From Streptococcus sp. DD12 (GTDB lineage Bacteria; Bacillota; Bacilli; Lactobacillales; Streptococcaceae), in the NCBI RefSeq assembly GCF_001578885.1, contig NZ_KQ969495.1, positions 851,123 to 915,122 of the forward strand: a stretch of DNA of 64,000 bases, written 5' to 3'. The translations under genes were made by a program, and so were the position numbers. The notes under the pieces were generated by a model, which ran no database searches, was not told the DNA's origin, and saw only the letters and a program-made list of their open reading frames with translations. Numbering within the stretch: the first letter of the stretch is position 1; each line of letters begins with the position of its first letter. This document shows positions 17,928-26,055 of this stretch, one piece after another.

Positions 17928-18686
17928 ATGTCTGCTTTTATTCGTCCCAAGGAACCCCTAAAATACCTCAAATGGTACGATATCCTGATTGTCACTGTCA
18001 TCATGTTTGGTCAATTTATCGTTCGGTCAACGGAACTCTATCTCCAAACCATTGGGGTAATCGCCACACAGGCTGTTACGACCACAGCAAGCACTAGCAC
18101 AGATACAGCATCTAGCGGTGCAGCCTATTCCAGTAATTTGAGTTTGCAGGTCTCACTCTTAGCCATCGCCTTTTTATACCTGTGGTTGAGACATTTCGAT
18201 TTTAAACAACTGCAAATCAAGCTCAAGTGGTCTGTTCTCTTTTGGGTGCCGGCTATCTTTATCATCGTTGGCCTCCTAGGAGACCTTGTCTCTACCCTGT
18301 CAGGGACATACAATTATTTCAGCCCAGATGTCTTGCGTTATGTCAGCCTGACAGCTATCTTGCCGAAGTTTTTAGCCCTATCTCCTATGGCTATCATCTA
18401 TGGTTTGCTCAATGGTTTTTATGAAGAGTTCTTCTTCCTAGGGCTTTTGACCTCTGTCAAGGACAAACACAAATGGTGGGTCCTGCTCTACTCTACCATC
18501 ATTCGGGTATCCTTCCACACCTACCAAGGTATGCTTTGGGCCTTGACGATTGGTGTCCTCTTTGGGCTCATCTACTACTTCCTCTACAAGTTCAAGGTGA
18601 AAAATCTGTTGCCATTCTTCTTGGCACATGCCCTCTTTGATATGTTTGGGTCTTCGCTGATTTATCTTTTGGTTAACTGGCAATAG
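17928..18686 (+). CDS. CPBP-family intramembrane metalloprotease
   Basis: Second CPBP protein of the window, 252 residues. It has about 7-8 hydrophobic segments and the motifs EE (YEEFFFLG, near residue 167), the H of SFHTYQG near 196, and AHALFDM near 233. An extracytoplasmic loop near residues 45-65 is unusually rich in Thr, Ser and Ala. A frame reading through 17717-18097 in another phase overlaps it but lacks family features. GAGG lies 7 bp before the ATG. No promoter is obvious in the A+T-rich 260 bp upstream. Role unknown; not the same as the protein at 13238. Confidence 0.83.
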   Translation: MSAFIRPKEPLKYLKWYDILIVTVIMFGQFIVRSTELYLQTIGVIATQAVTTTASTSTDTASSGAAYSSNLSLQVSLLAIAFLYLWLRHFDFKQLQIKLKWSVLFWVPAIFIIVGLLGDLVSTLSGTYNYFSPDVLRYVSLTAILPKFLALSPMAIIYGLLNGFYEEFFFLGLLTSVKDKHKWWVLLYSTIIRVSFHTYQGMLWALTIGVLFGLIYYFLYKFKVKNLLPFFLAHALFDMFGSSLIYLLVNWQ

Positions 18687-18695
18687 CAAGCTAGC

Positions 18696-18727
18696 AAACA
18701 GCTGTTCTTACGGAATGGCTGTTTTTT
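18696..18727 (+). terminator. terminator of the CPBP gene
   Basis: AAACAGC pairs with GCTGTTT over a 15-nt loop, followed by seven T residues. Confidence 0.8.
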
Positions 18728-18754
18728 TCAACCTATCCCCCTAGATGAATTTTT

Positions 18755-18768
18755 GATAACCCGTTATC
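18755..18768. promoter_or_regulatory. 14-bp palindrome GATAAC-CC-GTTATC
   Basis: Two perfect 6-bp arms around CC, 200 bp before the kinase gene. It resembles the palindrome at 24084-24095 and, loosely, the zinc-repressor AdcR box (TTAACYRGTTAA). Function is unproven. Confidence 0.25.
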
Positions 18769-18780
18769 ACTGACAGTAAT

Positions 18781-18803
18781 AGCCCTTTGCTTCCATAAGG
18801 GCT
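18781..18803. other. short hairpin in the spacer before pdxK
   Basis: AGCCCTT pairs with AAGGGCT over a 9-nt loop. No T tract follows and no riboswitch class was recognised in 18687-18974. Confidence 0.3.
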
Positions 18804-18854
18804 CAAGCCTTTATCCCCTGTGCATTTTACGAGTCAGGCCCTCCAGCCCTATTT

Positions 18855-18890
18855 GTTACCTCCTTATTTATTTTAGGTAACATTTTACCT
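18855..18890. promoter_or_regulatory. three phased half-sites, candidate operator
   Basis: GTTACCT (18855), AGGTAAC (18875) and TTACCT (18885) lie with centres about 20 and 10 bp apart, on one face of the helix, 40 bp upstream of the -10 of the kinase gene. The binding protein is unknown. Confidence 0.35.
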
Positions 18891-18930
18891 GGACGCGCAA
18901 AAAAATCTCCCCATTTTCTGAAAAATAGCC

Positions 18931-18936
18931 TATACT
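18931..18936 (+). promoter_or_regulatory. -10 box of the kinase gene
   Basis: TATACT, 38 bp before the ATG at 18975; no good -35 box, which would fit an activated promoter. Confidence 0.4.
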
Positions 18937-18974
18937 AGAGCTAAGCGTTTCTTATCGCTGAGAAAGGAGAGTTT

Positions 18975-19730
18975 ATGACACATCACAATATTTTAGCCCT
19001 ATCTGGTAATGACATTTTCAGTGGTGGGGGCCTTCACGCCGATTTAGCCACCTATGCCGTCAACCAACTACACGGTTTTCTTGCCGTCAGCTGTCTGACC
19101 GCCTTAACAGATAAAGGCTTTGAAGTCATTCCGATTGAAAAAGATATCTTTAAAAAACAATTAGATAGCCTCAAAGACGTGCCTTTTTCTGCCATCAAAC
19201 TCGGTCTCCTGCCTACAGTGGACAGTGTTGACCTTGCCTTGGACTTTATCAAAGACCACAAAGATGTCCCTTTGATTTTAGACCCTGTCTTGGTCTGTAA
19301 AGAAGACCACGATGTGGAAGTCAATGCACTGCGTGACGAGCTCTTGAAATTGTTCCCTTACGCAACCATCGTCACCCCTAACCTGCCTGAAGCCGAGTTG
19401 TTAACACAAAAACAGATAACAAGTCTTGACGAGGTCAAAGCAGCTGCCAAAGAACTTCATGCCCTCGGTGCGCAAACTGTTGTCATCAAAGGAGGCAACC
19501 GGCTAGACAAAAACAAGGCCTTTGACGTCTTTTACGATGGCAAAGATTTCACCATCCTAGAAGGCCCTGTCTACCCACAAAATAATACCGGTGCAGGCTG
19601 TACTTTTGCCTCTAGTATTGCCAGCCAAATCGTGCTTGGTAAAACACCCGCAGAAGCTGTCCGCTACTCCAAAGACTACGTTGCCCAAGCCATCCAAAAA
19701 TCTGATGACTATGGTGTCCTACAATTTTAA
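18975..19730 (+). CDS. pdxK: pyridoxine/hydroxymethylpyrimidine kinase (PdxK/ThiD family)
   Basis: Ribokinase-fold kinase phosphorylating pyridoxal/pyridoxine or hydroxymethylpyrimidine. The 251 residues start with LALSGNDIFSGGGLHADL and carry the ATP/anion-hole motif NNTGAGCTFASSIAS near residue 200 with the catalytic Asp of the family replaced in position by GAGC context. Streptococcal proteins of this type are usually annotated PdxK; no other thiamine gene is adjacent, so the substrate is not settled. AAAGGAG precedes the ATG. Single-gene unit. Confidence 0.85.
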   Translation: MTHHNILALSGNDIFSGGGLHADLATYAVNQLHGFLAVSCLTALTDKGFEVIPIEKDIFKKQLDSLKDVPFSAIKLGLLPTVDSVDLALDFIKDHKDVPLILDPVLVCKEDHDVEVNALRDELLKLFPYATIVTPNLPEAELLTQKQITSLDEVKAAAKELHALGAQTVVIKGGNRLDKNKAFDVFYDGKDFTILEGPVYPQNNTGAGCTFASSIASQIVLGKTPAEAVRYSKDYVAQAIQKSDDYGVLQF

Positions 19731-19768
19731 GCCCCTGTCAAATCAGACTTAGGCCTCATCACACAAAC

Positions 19769-19817
19769 AAAAACACTTCTGATACACCCTCTAAAGGTAA
19801 AACAGAAGTGTTTTTTT
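19769..19817. terminator. bidirectional terminator
   Basis: AAACACTTCTG and CAGAAGTGTTT pair between the convergent kinase and ABC transporter genes, with A and T tracts on either side. Confidence 0.8.
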
Positions 19818-19834
19818 GTCTCAAGAGATACTTT

Positions 19835-20599
19835 TTAAATGACGTACTCAACGCTATAGGACTCATCAGACAGCAAGCGTGACAAAAACTGTCTGGTGCG
19901 GGCTTCCTGAGGACGCGCAAAGAAGTCTTTGGGGTTGTTTTCCTCTACGATGACGCCTCCATCCATAAAGACCACCTGAGTAGCAACCTCACGCGCAAAA
20001 GACATCTCATGGGTCACCACCACCATGGTTACCCCTTCTTCTGCCAGTTGCTTGAGGACATTTAAGACGTCACCCACGAGTTCAGGGTCTAGCGCTGAGG
20101 TGGGTTCATCTAGGAGAATCACCTCCGGCTTAACGGCTATCGCCCGGGCAATCCCTATGCGCTGTTGCTGACCGCCAGATAGTTGTGACGGGTAGTAATC
20201 CGCATAGTCCAGCAGACCAACCTTGGCTAGGGCCTCTTGGGCCAATTGGCGGGCCTCCTCCTTGGGGATTTTCCGTGCGACCACAAGGCCTTCGAGGATA
20301 TTTTCAAGGGCTGTTTTATTGGCAAACAGGTTGTAATGCTGAAAAACAAAGGCTGTCTTTTGGCGAATGTCCAGAATATCCTTTTTACTCAGTTTTTCAA
20401 GGTCATAAGTTCGCCCACCTAGAGTCAGTTGCCCTTGATTTGCCTTTTCTAAATGGTTCAAACAGCGTAAGAAAGTTGTTTTCCCTGAACCAGACGGCCC
20501 TAGGATAACCACAACATCTCCTTGCTTGACCTGTAGACTGACATCTTTTAAGACCTGATGGTCGTCAAACCGTTTAGCAATATGCGAAACTTCTAACAT
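19835..20599 (-). CDS. polar amino-acid ABC transporter, ATP-binding protein
   Basis: Cytoplasmic ATPase of a polar amino-acid importer (GlnQ/TcyN class). The 254 residues show Walker [10 protein letters not shown] (about 33-41), signature LSGGQQQR (about 140), Walker [13 protein letters not shown] and the switch His (VVTHEM). It is the last gene of a five-gene minus-strand unit and starts 24 bp after the second permease. The specificity is set by the binding protein upstream, not by this subunit. Confidence 0.93.
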   Translation of the reverse strand: MLEVSHIAKRFDDHQVLKDVSLQVKQGDVVVILGPSGSGKTTFLRCLNHLEKANQGQLTLGGRTYDLEKLSKKDILDIRQKTAFVFQHYNLFANKTALENILEGLVVARKIPKEEARQLAQEALAKVGLLDYADYYPSQLSGGQQQRIGIARAIAVKPEVILLDEPTSALDPELVGDVLNVLKQLAEEGVTMVVVTHEMSFAREVATQVVFMDGGVIVEENNPKDFFARPQEARTRQFLSRLLSDESYSVEYVI

Positions 20600-20623
20600 A
20601 ACAAACTCCTCTTTCTAGACAAC

Positions 20624-21310
20624 TTAGGCAAGGGTGTAGCGTTGTTCAAGCCAGCGAAAAATGACTTGAATCACCCCACAGATAATGAGATACAAGATAA
20701 ATATCACCAAATATGATTCGAAATAGTGATAGCCATAGGAGGCCTCTACCCGGGCGATGGCCGTGATATCTTTAATGGTCATCACAAAGACCAGAGAGGT
20801 TCCTTTGACAATATTAATAACTAAGTTACACAGATTGGGCAGAGCTGACCTTAGGGCCTGCGGAAAAATAATTCGCGTGTAAGCCTGACGATTGGTCAAC
20901 CCAATGGCTTGCGCTGCCTCTAACTGCCCCTTATCGACGGTTAAAATAGCTGAACGTAGGATTTCTGCCAGCGTTCCCGTTGTCATTAAGCTATAAATAA
21001 TGAAAGCATAATAGATGGGGTTTAAGGCAAAGACATCCACGCGACTGCCGATGCTCTTGAAAAAGTTATTTAACAAGCTGGGAAACAGGCTGTAAAAGAA
21101 CAAAATCAAGAGAATCGGTGGCGTCGCTCGAATGAAGGACAAATAAATCACTGAAAAGGTTTTGACCCCAGGCAGGCGATAAATTTGACCCAAAGCGAGA
21201 AAGAGAGCTGGAAAAAAACTGAGTAGGAGGGCTACCAGCATGATCAACAAGGTAGTTGGCACCCCACCCAAAGTCAACAGAAAGGTTTTCCAAATATAGG
21301 CAATATCCAT
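20624..21310 (-). CDS. polar amino-acid ABC transporter, permease
   Basis: Membrane subunit of the HisMQ type, 228 residues with about five transmembrane segments. The EAA loop is visible as EAAQAIGLTNRQAYTRIIFPQALR near residue 130, where the ATPase docks. It lies 3 bp after the other permease gene, so the two probably form a heterodimer. Confidence 0.92.
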   Translation of the reverse strand: MDIAYIWKTFLLTLGGVPTTLLIMLVALLLSFFPALFLALGQIYRLPGVKTFSVIYLSFIRATPPILLILFFYSLFPSLLNNFFKSIGSRVDVFALNPIYYAFIIYSLMTTGTLAEILRSAILTVDKGQLEAAQAIGLTNRQAYTRIIFPQALRSALPNLCNLVINIVKGTSLVFVMTIKDITAIARVEASYGYHYFESYLVIFILYLIICGVIQVIFRWLEQRYTLA

Positions 21311-21313
21311 GGT

Positions 21314-22006
21314 CTAATTTCCCCTTCCTTGCAAAGATTTTTCTAAAACTTGCGCTATTAGCGAAATGCCTAAGGCTACCGCCCAGTAAAGCAGAGCAAC
21401 CGCCGCATAAGTTTCCAAGGAATAATTTCCCAAATGGCGACTAATCAACAGATTTCCCGCTCCCATGACATCCACAAAACCAATGGTATAAGCTAGCGCC
21501 GCATCCCGCATCAGGTTCAAGATGGCAGACGTCAGATTGGGTAAAGCGATGCGAAAGGCCTGTGGCAGGACGATACGCCACAAGGTCTGACCGGCTGTCA
21601 AACCAATACTCAGCCCAGCCTCTGTCTGTCCCTTAGGGATAGCCAAGTAGGCCGATTTGAAAACCTCTGAGACGATTGCTGCAAAAAGCAAGGTCATCGT
21701 AATAAGAACAAAGATGAACTTAGACCAGTGGTTGACATCAATGCCTAACCACCAGTTGAGCAAGGCAGGTAAGCCATAAAAAACCAGAAACAAGAGAACA
21801 ATCGGAGGGGTACACCGCAATGTGAACACATAAGCACGCGCCATGCCCGAAAACGTCTTGTCTTCTGCAACCTGAGCCCAGGTGATGACCAGCCCTAACA
21901 ATGAGCCAAGGACAGTTGTTGCCAGCATGATGAATAAAGTCATCGGTAGGGCTTGAATCAGGTCTGGCAAAAAAGTAAATACCTTAGCGAGGTTGAAAGA
22001 AACCAT
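21314..22006 (-). CDS. polar amino-acid ABC transporter, permease
   Basis: HisMQ-type permease of 230 residues, with five predicted transmembrane segments and the EAA-type loop EAGLSIGLTAGQTLWRIVLPQAFR near residue 135. Two permeases plus one ATPase is the organisation of the TcyLMN and related sulfur amino-acid systems. It is separated from the binding-protein gene by a 77-bp spacer with a hairpin that could lower permease output relative to binding protein. Ribosome site AGGAGG precedes the ATG. Confidence 0.92.
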   Translation of the reverse strand: MVSFNLAKVFTFLPDLIQALPMTLFIMLATTVLGSLLGLVITWAQVAEDKTFSGMARAYVFTLRCTPPIVLLFLVFYGLPALLNWWLGIDVNHWSKFIFVLITMTLLFAAIVSEVFKSAYLAIPKGQTEAGLSIGLTAGQTLWRIVLPQAFRIALPNLTSAILNLMRDAALAYTIGFVDVMGAGNLLISRHLGNYSLETYAAVALLYWAVALGISLIAQVLEKSLQGRGN

Positions 22007-22061
22007 ATGTCCTCCTTACTGAAGTGACGTCGTGACCGAGCCTCTCAGCTCGTCAAAACAC

Positions 22062-22082
22062 AAAAAGTCCCAAGGACTTTTG
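22062..22082 (-). terminator. intercistronic attenuating hairpin
   Basis: On the minus strand AAAAGTCC pairs with GGGACTTTTT over a 2-nt loop, directly after the binding-protein stop and inside the operon. Partial termination would give more binding protein than permease. Confidence 0.6.
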
Positions 22083-22083
22083 C

Positions 22084-22944
22084 TTACTTGTCAACGTAGT
22101 CAAAAACATTTTCCCCAAAATATTTTTGAGAGAGTTTTTTGAGGGTGCCATCTTTTTCCAATTCTTTGATGGCCTTATCATAAGCCTTAGAAAAGGCTTC
22201 CCCTTTGCTATCACGGTGGATAAGAGGATAAGTTGGAATACCTTTATAAGCAAACCAAGTCAACTTATCTGCATATTGATGGTAAGACCCATCCTTATCC
22301 TGAACAGCTTTTTCATAGGATAATTTAATGTCAAAGTAGGCATCGTAGCGCCCTTCTAAAACCCAAGCATAGGCATCAGAGACACTAAAAGATTCCGCTG
22401 CAGTCAGGTCAATTTGTTGGTTGGGGTGTTCTTTGTTGTAGTCTGTGATAACGTTCCATTGGGCATTTTGCGGAGAAATTGGCACCAATTTTCCTTTAGC
22501 CTTGGCAAAATCATCGATACTTTTATATTTGTCGGCATCGTCCTTACGAATGGTAAAACCAATAATACTTGCTCCGATGGCTTCTTTTGGAATGATGAAT
22601 TTTTTCGCCCGTTCGTCAGTGTACCAAGCACCTTTGACCCCGATGTTGTACTTGCCAGACTCCAAACCAATCAATAAATCGTCATCACTAGTGCCTGTGT
22701 ACTCAAACTGATAGTCTGGTAATTTTTTATCAATTTCTTTGAGAACAGCCACTTCATAGCCGTCTGATTCCCCTTTTTCATTGACATAATCATAAGGGAC
22801 ATAGTTTTGCGTGTGCGCCACTTTTAAGGTGGTGACCTTCTGACTGTTGGCAGCTGTATGTTGCGTTAAACTGCGTCCAGCCACCGCTGCACCAATGACT
22901 GCGACTGCTACCAAACCACCAATAATCCATTTTTTCTTTGCCAT
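22084..22944 (-). CDS. polar amino-acid ABC transporter, substrate-binding protein
   Basis: Extracytoplasmic type II binding protein (SBP_bac_3), 286 residues. The N terminus MAKKKWIIGGLVAVAVIGAAVAG is a hydrophobic export or anchor segment, but no Cys follows it, so the usual lipobox is missing and attachment would be through this segment or the protein is released. The mature part has the family pattern VAHTQNYVPYDYVNEKGESDGYEVAVLKEI. The start at 22944 is set by GGAGGAG 8 bp upstream. The ligand is unknown; the neighbouring UroD-fold gene hints at a methylated or sulfur-containing compound. Confidence 0.9.
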   Translation of the reverse strand: MAKKKWIIGGLVAVAVIGAAVAGRSLTQHTAANSQKVTTLKVAHTQNYVPYDYVNEKGESDGYEVAVLKEIDKKLPDYQFEYTGTSDDDLLIGLESGKYNIGVKGAWYTDERAKKFIIPKEAIGASIIGFTIRKDDADKYKSIDDFAKAKGKLVPISPQNAQWNVITDYNKEHPNQQIDLTAAESFSVSDAYAWVLEGRYDAYFDIKLSYEKAVQDKDGSYHQYADKLTWFAYKGIPTYPLIHRDSKGEAFSKAYDKAIKELEKDGTLKKLSQKYFGENVFDYVDK

Positions 22945-22968
22945 AATTTTCTCCTCCTTCATTTTCCT

Positions 22969-23967
22969 TTAGGCCTGCGCGACTTCTCTCACCCATGCAA
23001 TCCGTTCATGGGCAATGTCACTCGGGATCGTACAATCCGCACCAATCACCAGACCTTGCCCCCCTGCTTCTTCGATGAGACGACGGGTTTCTGCTTGGAT
23101 AGCCTCTTTGCTTCCGGTATAAAGGAGACCATCCGTACCATTTTCAAAACCGCCTAGGACGGTCTTGCCACCAAAGATTTGACGGCCTTCTTGAAGGCTA
23201 ATGCCCTCAGGTCCGACAGCCCAGTTAATCACTTGTGCAGGATAATCGGCAAAGAGGTGGATATCATTGCGAGCCCCCTCATAGCCACAAATATGAAGCA
23301 CATTGATCCCATCGAGGGCATTTACGGCCTCTAAAACAGCGATTTCACTTGGAGCGATAATCTCTTTGTAAAGCTCCGCAGTCACACGAGGGTCTTGCAC
23401 ACTTTGAACGCTCAGGTAAATACCATCGGCGCCCCCTTCTTGGATAATCCGACGACTCAAGTCAGCGATATCTTGGCTGATTGTGTCCAAGACCTTTTTC
23501 AGGACAGCTTTATCTTCTTGAAGAAAGTCTGCCAGGCGATCATCTCCACCAGAAACATGGGCAATGAGCCATTTAAAATAGGTTGCTGGTGCAAAAATAT
23601 TGTAAATCGCTACAATATCCTCTGTAAAGCCTGCCTTGATTTGTTTTACCAAATCCACCTGCTCGCTAATCCAAGGATGGTCTGCCCCCAAAGGTTGGAT
23701 AGCCGCTAAATCATGGACAGTCTTTGCGGTTTTAATGGCCGGATTTGGATAAGCAAAATAACCATCGCTCATCAGCTTGATAAAGTCTGGTTGCACATCT
23801 GCCAAAAAGGCAGCATGCCCTGACAGATTTTTTTGAATAATAGTAGGGTTAGAAAAGCCCTCTAACCATTCATCCGGGTTGGTAAAATGGTGCCAGAATC
23901 CTACTGGTACGCGGTCAACTGCTTGGCCTTTAAAGGCTGATAAAACCCATTCTCTTTTTGAAGTCAT
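22969..23967 (-). CDS. UroD-fold protein with MtaA-like zinc methyltransferase signature
   Basis: The 332-residue protein belongs to the uroporphyrinogen decarboxylase fold but carries His225-x-Cys227 (LHICG) and Cys312 (IGADCTIP), the His-x-Cys-xn-Cys zinc set of MtaA/MtbA-type corrinoid- or thiol-methyltransferases. That argues for methyl transfer to or from a thiol rather than haem synthesis, and no haem gene is nearby. It is the first gene of the operon, 24 bp before the binding-protein gene of the ABC transporter, so its substrate is probably what the transporter imports. TAAGGAG lies before the ATG. Substrate and any corrinoid partner are unknown. Confidence 0.85.
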   Translation of the reverse strand: MTSKREWVLSAFKGQAVDRVPVGFWHHFTNPDEWLEGFSNPTIIQKNLSGHAAFLADVQPDFIKLMSDGYFAYPNPAIKTAKTVHDLAAIQPLGADHPWISEQVDLVKQIKAGFTEDIVAIYNIFAPATYFKWLIAHVSGGDDRLADFLQEDKAVLKKVLDTISQDIADLSRRIIQEGGADGIYLSVQSVQDPRVTAELYKEIIAPSEIAVLEAVNALDGINVLHICGYEGARNDIHLFADYPAQVINWAVGPEGISLQEGRQIFGGKTVLGGFENGTDGLLYTGSKEAIQAETRRLIEEAGGQGLVIGADCTIPSDIAHERIAWVREVAQA

Positions 23968-23999
23968 ACGTAAATCTCCTTAATGTTTTCTTGCTTACC

Positions 24000-24008
24000 A
24001 CTATACCA
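24000..24008 (-). promoter_or_regulatory. extended -10 of the methyltransferase/ABC operon
   Basis: Leftward TG-g-TATAGT, 33 bp before the ATG at 23967. Confidence 0.55.
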
Positions 24009-24083
24009 TCCCCCAAAAAACTTGCCTAATCTTTATTTGTGATGACACCTTATTAGTTTTTGTGATAGGTTTTCTTTTTACCG

Positions 24084-24095
24084 ATAACCGGTTAT
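24084..24095. promoter_or_regulatory. AdcR-box-like palindrome
   Basis: ATAACCGGTTAT is a perfect 12-bp palindrome matching 10 of 12 positions of the streptococcal zinc-repressor box TTAACYRGTTAA. It lies between the divergent methyltransferase operon and hslO, both of which encode predicted zinc proteins. Confidence 0.3.
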
Positions 24096-24145
24096 TATTT
24101 TGACTAATAGCACTAAGCCCGCATCTCCCTGCTCTCCATGCGATG

Positions 24146-24154
24146 TGGTATAAT
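24146..24154 (+). promoter_or_regulatory. extended -10 giving leaderless hslO mRNA
   Basis: TG-g-TATAAT ends 7 bp before the hslO ATG at 24162. Confidence 0.55.
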
Positions 24155-24161
24155 AAAAGAC

Positions 24162-25037
24162 ATGGATAAATTGATAAAAACACTTTCTGAGAACGGCCAT
24201 TTGAGGGCCTATGTGCTTGACAGCACACAAACCGTCCGAGATGCACAAGAAGCCCACCAGACCTTGTCTAGCTCGACTGTAGCTTTGGGTCGGACACTCA
24301 TTGCGACACAAATCTTAGCGGCCAATCAAAAAGGCGACAGCAAAATCACGGTTAAAGTCATCGGAGACTCTTCCTTTGGCCATATCATCTGTGTGGCAGA
24401 CACACACGGTCACGTTAAAGGCTACATCCAAAATCCTGGCGTTGACATCAAAAAGACCGCCACAGGTGAAGTTCTAGTTGGGCCTTTCATGGGAAGTGGC
24501 CACTTCATCGTCATCACGGATTACGGCACGGGACAGCCCTACCAGTCTATGACACCGCTCATCAGTGGAGAAATCGGTGAAGATTTGACCTACTACCTGA
24601 CCGAGAGCGAGCAAACCCCGTCAGCTGCTGGACTTAATGTCCTTTTAGACGACCAAGATAAGGTCAAGGTTGCCGGTGGCTTTATGGTGCAAGTCCTCCC
24701 TGGTGCTACCGAAGAAGAAATCAGCGCTATGGAAAAACGCATCCAGAATATGCCAGCCATCTCTACCTTATTGGCGTCCGAAGACCATATCGAGGCACTC
24801 TTAGCTGCCATCTATGGTGACCAAGCCTACAAACGTCTGGCTGAGGAACCGCTGAGTTTTCAGTGCGATTGTTCTAAAGAACGCTTCACGCATGCCTTGG
24901 CCTCCCTGCCTCTATCGGAGCTTGAGACCATTCGTGACGAAGACCAAAAGGCTGACATCACCTGTCAATTTTGTGGCAAATCCTACCACTTTGACCTAGC
25001 AGATTTGGAGGACATTATCCGTGAACAAGATGCCTAA
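24162..25037 (+). CDS. hslO: Hsp33 redox-regulated chaperonin
   Basis: Holdase chaperone activated by oxidation when its zinc is released. The 291-residue protein ends in the CxC-x(n)-CxxC zinc switch (CDCS near 236 and CQFC near 269). I start at the ATG at 24162 because the -10 box (24149-24154) lies between this and an upstream in-frame ATG, so the longer form could not be transcribed; the mRNA then has almost no leader. It overlaps dusB by 17 bp, a conserved streptococcal pairing. Confidence 0.94.
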   Translation: MDKLIKTLSENGHLRAYVLDSTQTVRDAQEAHQTLSSSTVALGRTLIATQILAANQKGDSKITVKVIGDSSFGHIICVADTHGHVKGYIQNPGVDIKKTATGEVLVGPFMGSGHFIVITDYGTGQPYQSMTPLISGEIGEDLTYYLTESEQTPSAAGLNVLLDDQDKVKVAGGFMVQVLPGATEEEISAMEKRIQNMPAISTLLASEDHIEALLAAIYGDQAYKRLAEEPLSFQCDCSKERFTHALASLPLSELETIRDEDQKADITCQFCGKSYHFDLADLEDIIREQDA

Positions 25038-26007
25038 ATCCTTCTATATTGGCGATGTGGAAATTCCTAACCGCACCGTTTTGGCTCCCATGGCTGGGGT
25101 AACCAATTCCGCCTTTCGCACCATTGCCAAAGAGTTTGGCGCTGGCCTAGTCGTCATGGAAATGGTCTCTGATAAGGGAATTCAGTACAATAATGAAAAA
25201 ACCCTCCACATGCTCCACATCGACGAGGGCGAGCACCCCGTTTCCATCCAGCTTTTTGGGAGTGATGGCGAAAGCCTGGCTCGTGCCGCCCACTTTATCC
25301 AATCTCATACCAAGACAGACATCGTAGACATCAACATGGGTTGCCCCGTCAATAAAATTGTCAAAAACGAGGCTGGTGCCATGTGGCTCAAGGACCCTGA
25401 CAAGATTTATCAGGTCATCACCACTGTCAAGCGTGAGTTGGACCTGCCACTGACCGTCAAGATGCGAACAGGCTGGTCAGACAATCACCTGGCGGTTGAA
25501 AATGCCCTGGCTGCTGAAAGCGCTGGGGTAGCAGCCCTGGCCATGCATGGACGCACGCGGGAACAAATGTACACTGGAACTTGTGACCGTGAGACTCTGG
25601 CCAAGGTAGCTAGTGCCTTGACACGCATTCCTTTCATCGCCAATGGCGATATCCGTACCGTGCAAGATGCTCAGTATATGATTGACAAAGTCGGTGCGGA
25701 TGCTGTGATGGTTGGGCGTGCTGCCCGCAACAACCCTTACCTCTTCGAGCAGATTAGCCACTATCTCCAAACAGGTGAGGAGTTGCCTAACCTGCCATTC
25801 GACAAGATTTTAGATATCGCCTATGAGCACCTCCGTCGACTGGTGGCCCTCAAGGGAGAAAGCATCGCAGTCCGTGAATTCCGTGGTCTGGCTCCCCACT
25901 ATCTGCGCGGTAACTCTGGCGCTGCCAAAATGCGAGGAGCCATTTCCCAAGCCAGCAGCATGGCAGAAATCGACACCATCTTTCAAGCAGCCCTAGCCAA
26001 TACATAA
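25021..26007 (+). CDS. dusB: tRNA-dihydrouridine synthase
   Basis: FMN-dependent reductase making dihydrouridine in tRNA D-loops. The 328-residue TIM-barrel protein has [17 protein letters not shown] with the catalytic Cys (near residue 100), the FMN-binding TVKMRTGW and ANGDI segments and a C-terminal helical domain. The GTG at 25021 has GGAGG 9 bp upstream within hslO; the ATG three codons later is too far from it. Translationally coupled to hslO. Confidence 0.94.
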   Translation: MNKMPKSFYIGDVEIPNRTVLAPMAGVTNSAFRTIAKEFGAGLVVMEMVSDKGIQYNNEKTLHMLHIDEGEHPVSIQLFGSDGESLARAAHFIQSHTKTDIVDINMGCPVNKIVKNEAGAMWLKDPDKIYQVITTVKRELDLPLTVKMRTGWSDNHLAVENALAAESAGVAALAMHGRTREQMYTGTCDRETLAKVASALTRIPFIANGDIRTVQDAQYMIDKVGADAVMVGRAARNNPYLFEQISHYLQTGEELPNLPFDKILDIAYEHLRRLVALKGESIAVREFRGLAPHYLRGNSGAAKMRGAISQASSMAEIDTIFQAALANT

Positions 26008-26013
26008 AAGATT

Positions 26014-26048
26014 AAAAAAAATCCTTGAGACAAGTCTCAAGGATTTTT
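26014..26048. terminator. bidirectional terminator
   Basis: AAATCCTTGAGAC and GTCTCAAGGATTT pair over a 2-3-nt loop between convergent dusB and celD. Confidence 0.85.
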
Positions 26049-26055
26049 AACTTCT

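Noticed and set aside
17717..18097. Separate 126-residue gene
   Set aside because: It overlaps the CPBP gene in another frame, has no family features and a poor ribosome site.
18687..18974. TPP or other riboswitch before the kinase gene
   Set aside because: No conserved TPP motifs and no terminator/antiterminator pair; only one short hairpin and phased half-sites.
22969..23967. Haem-pathway uroporphyrinogen decarboxylase
   Set aside because: The fold matches but the His-x-Cys...Cys zinc set and the transporter context point to a methyltransferase; no other haem gene is near.
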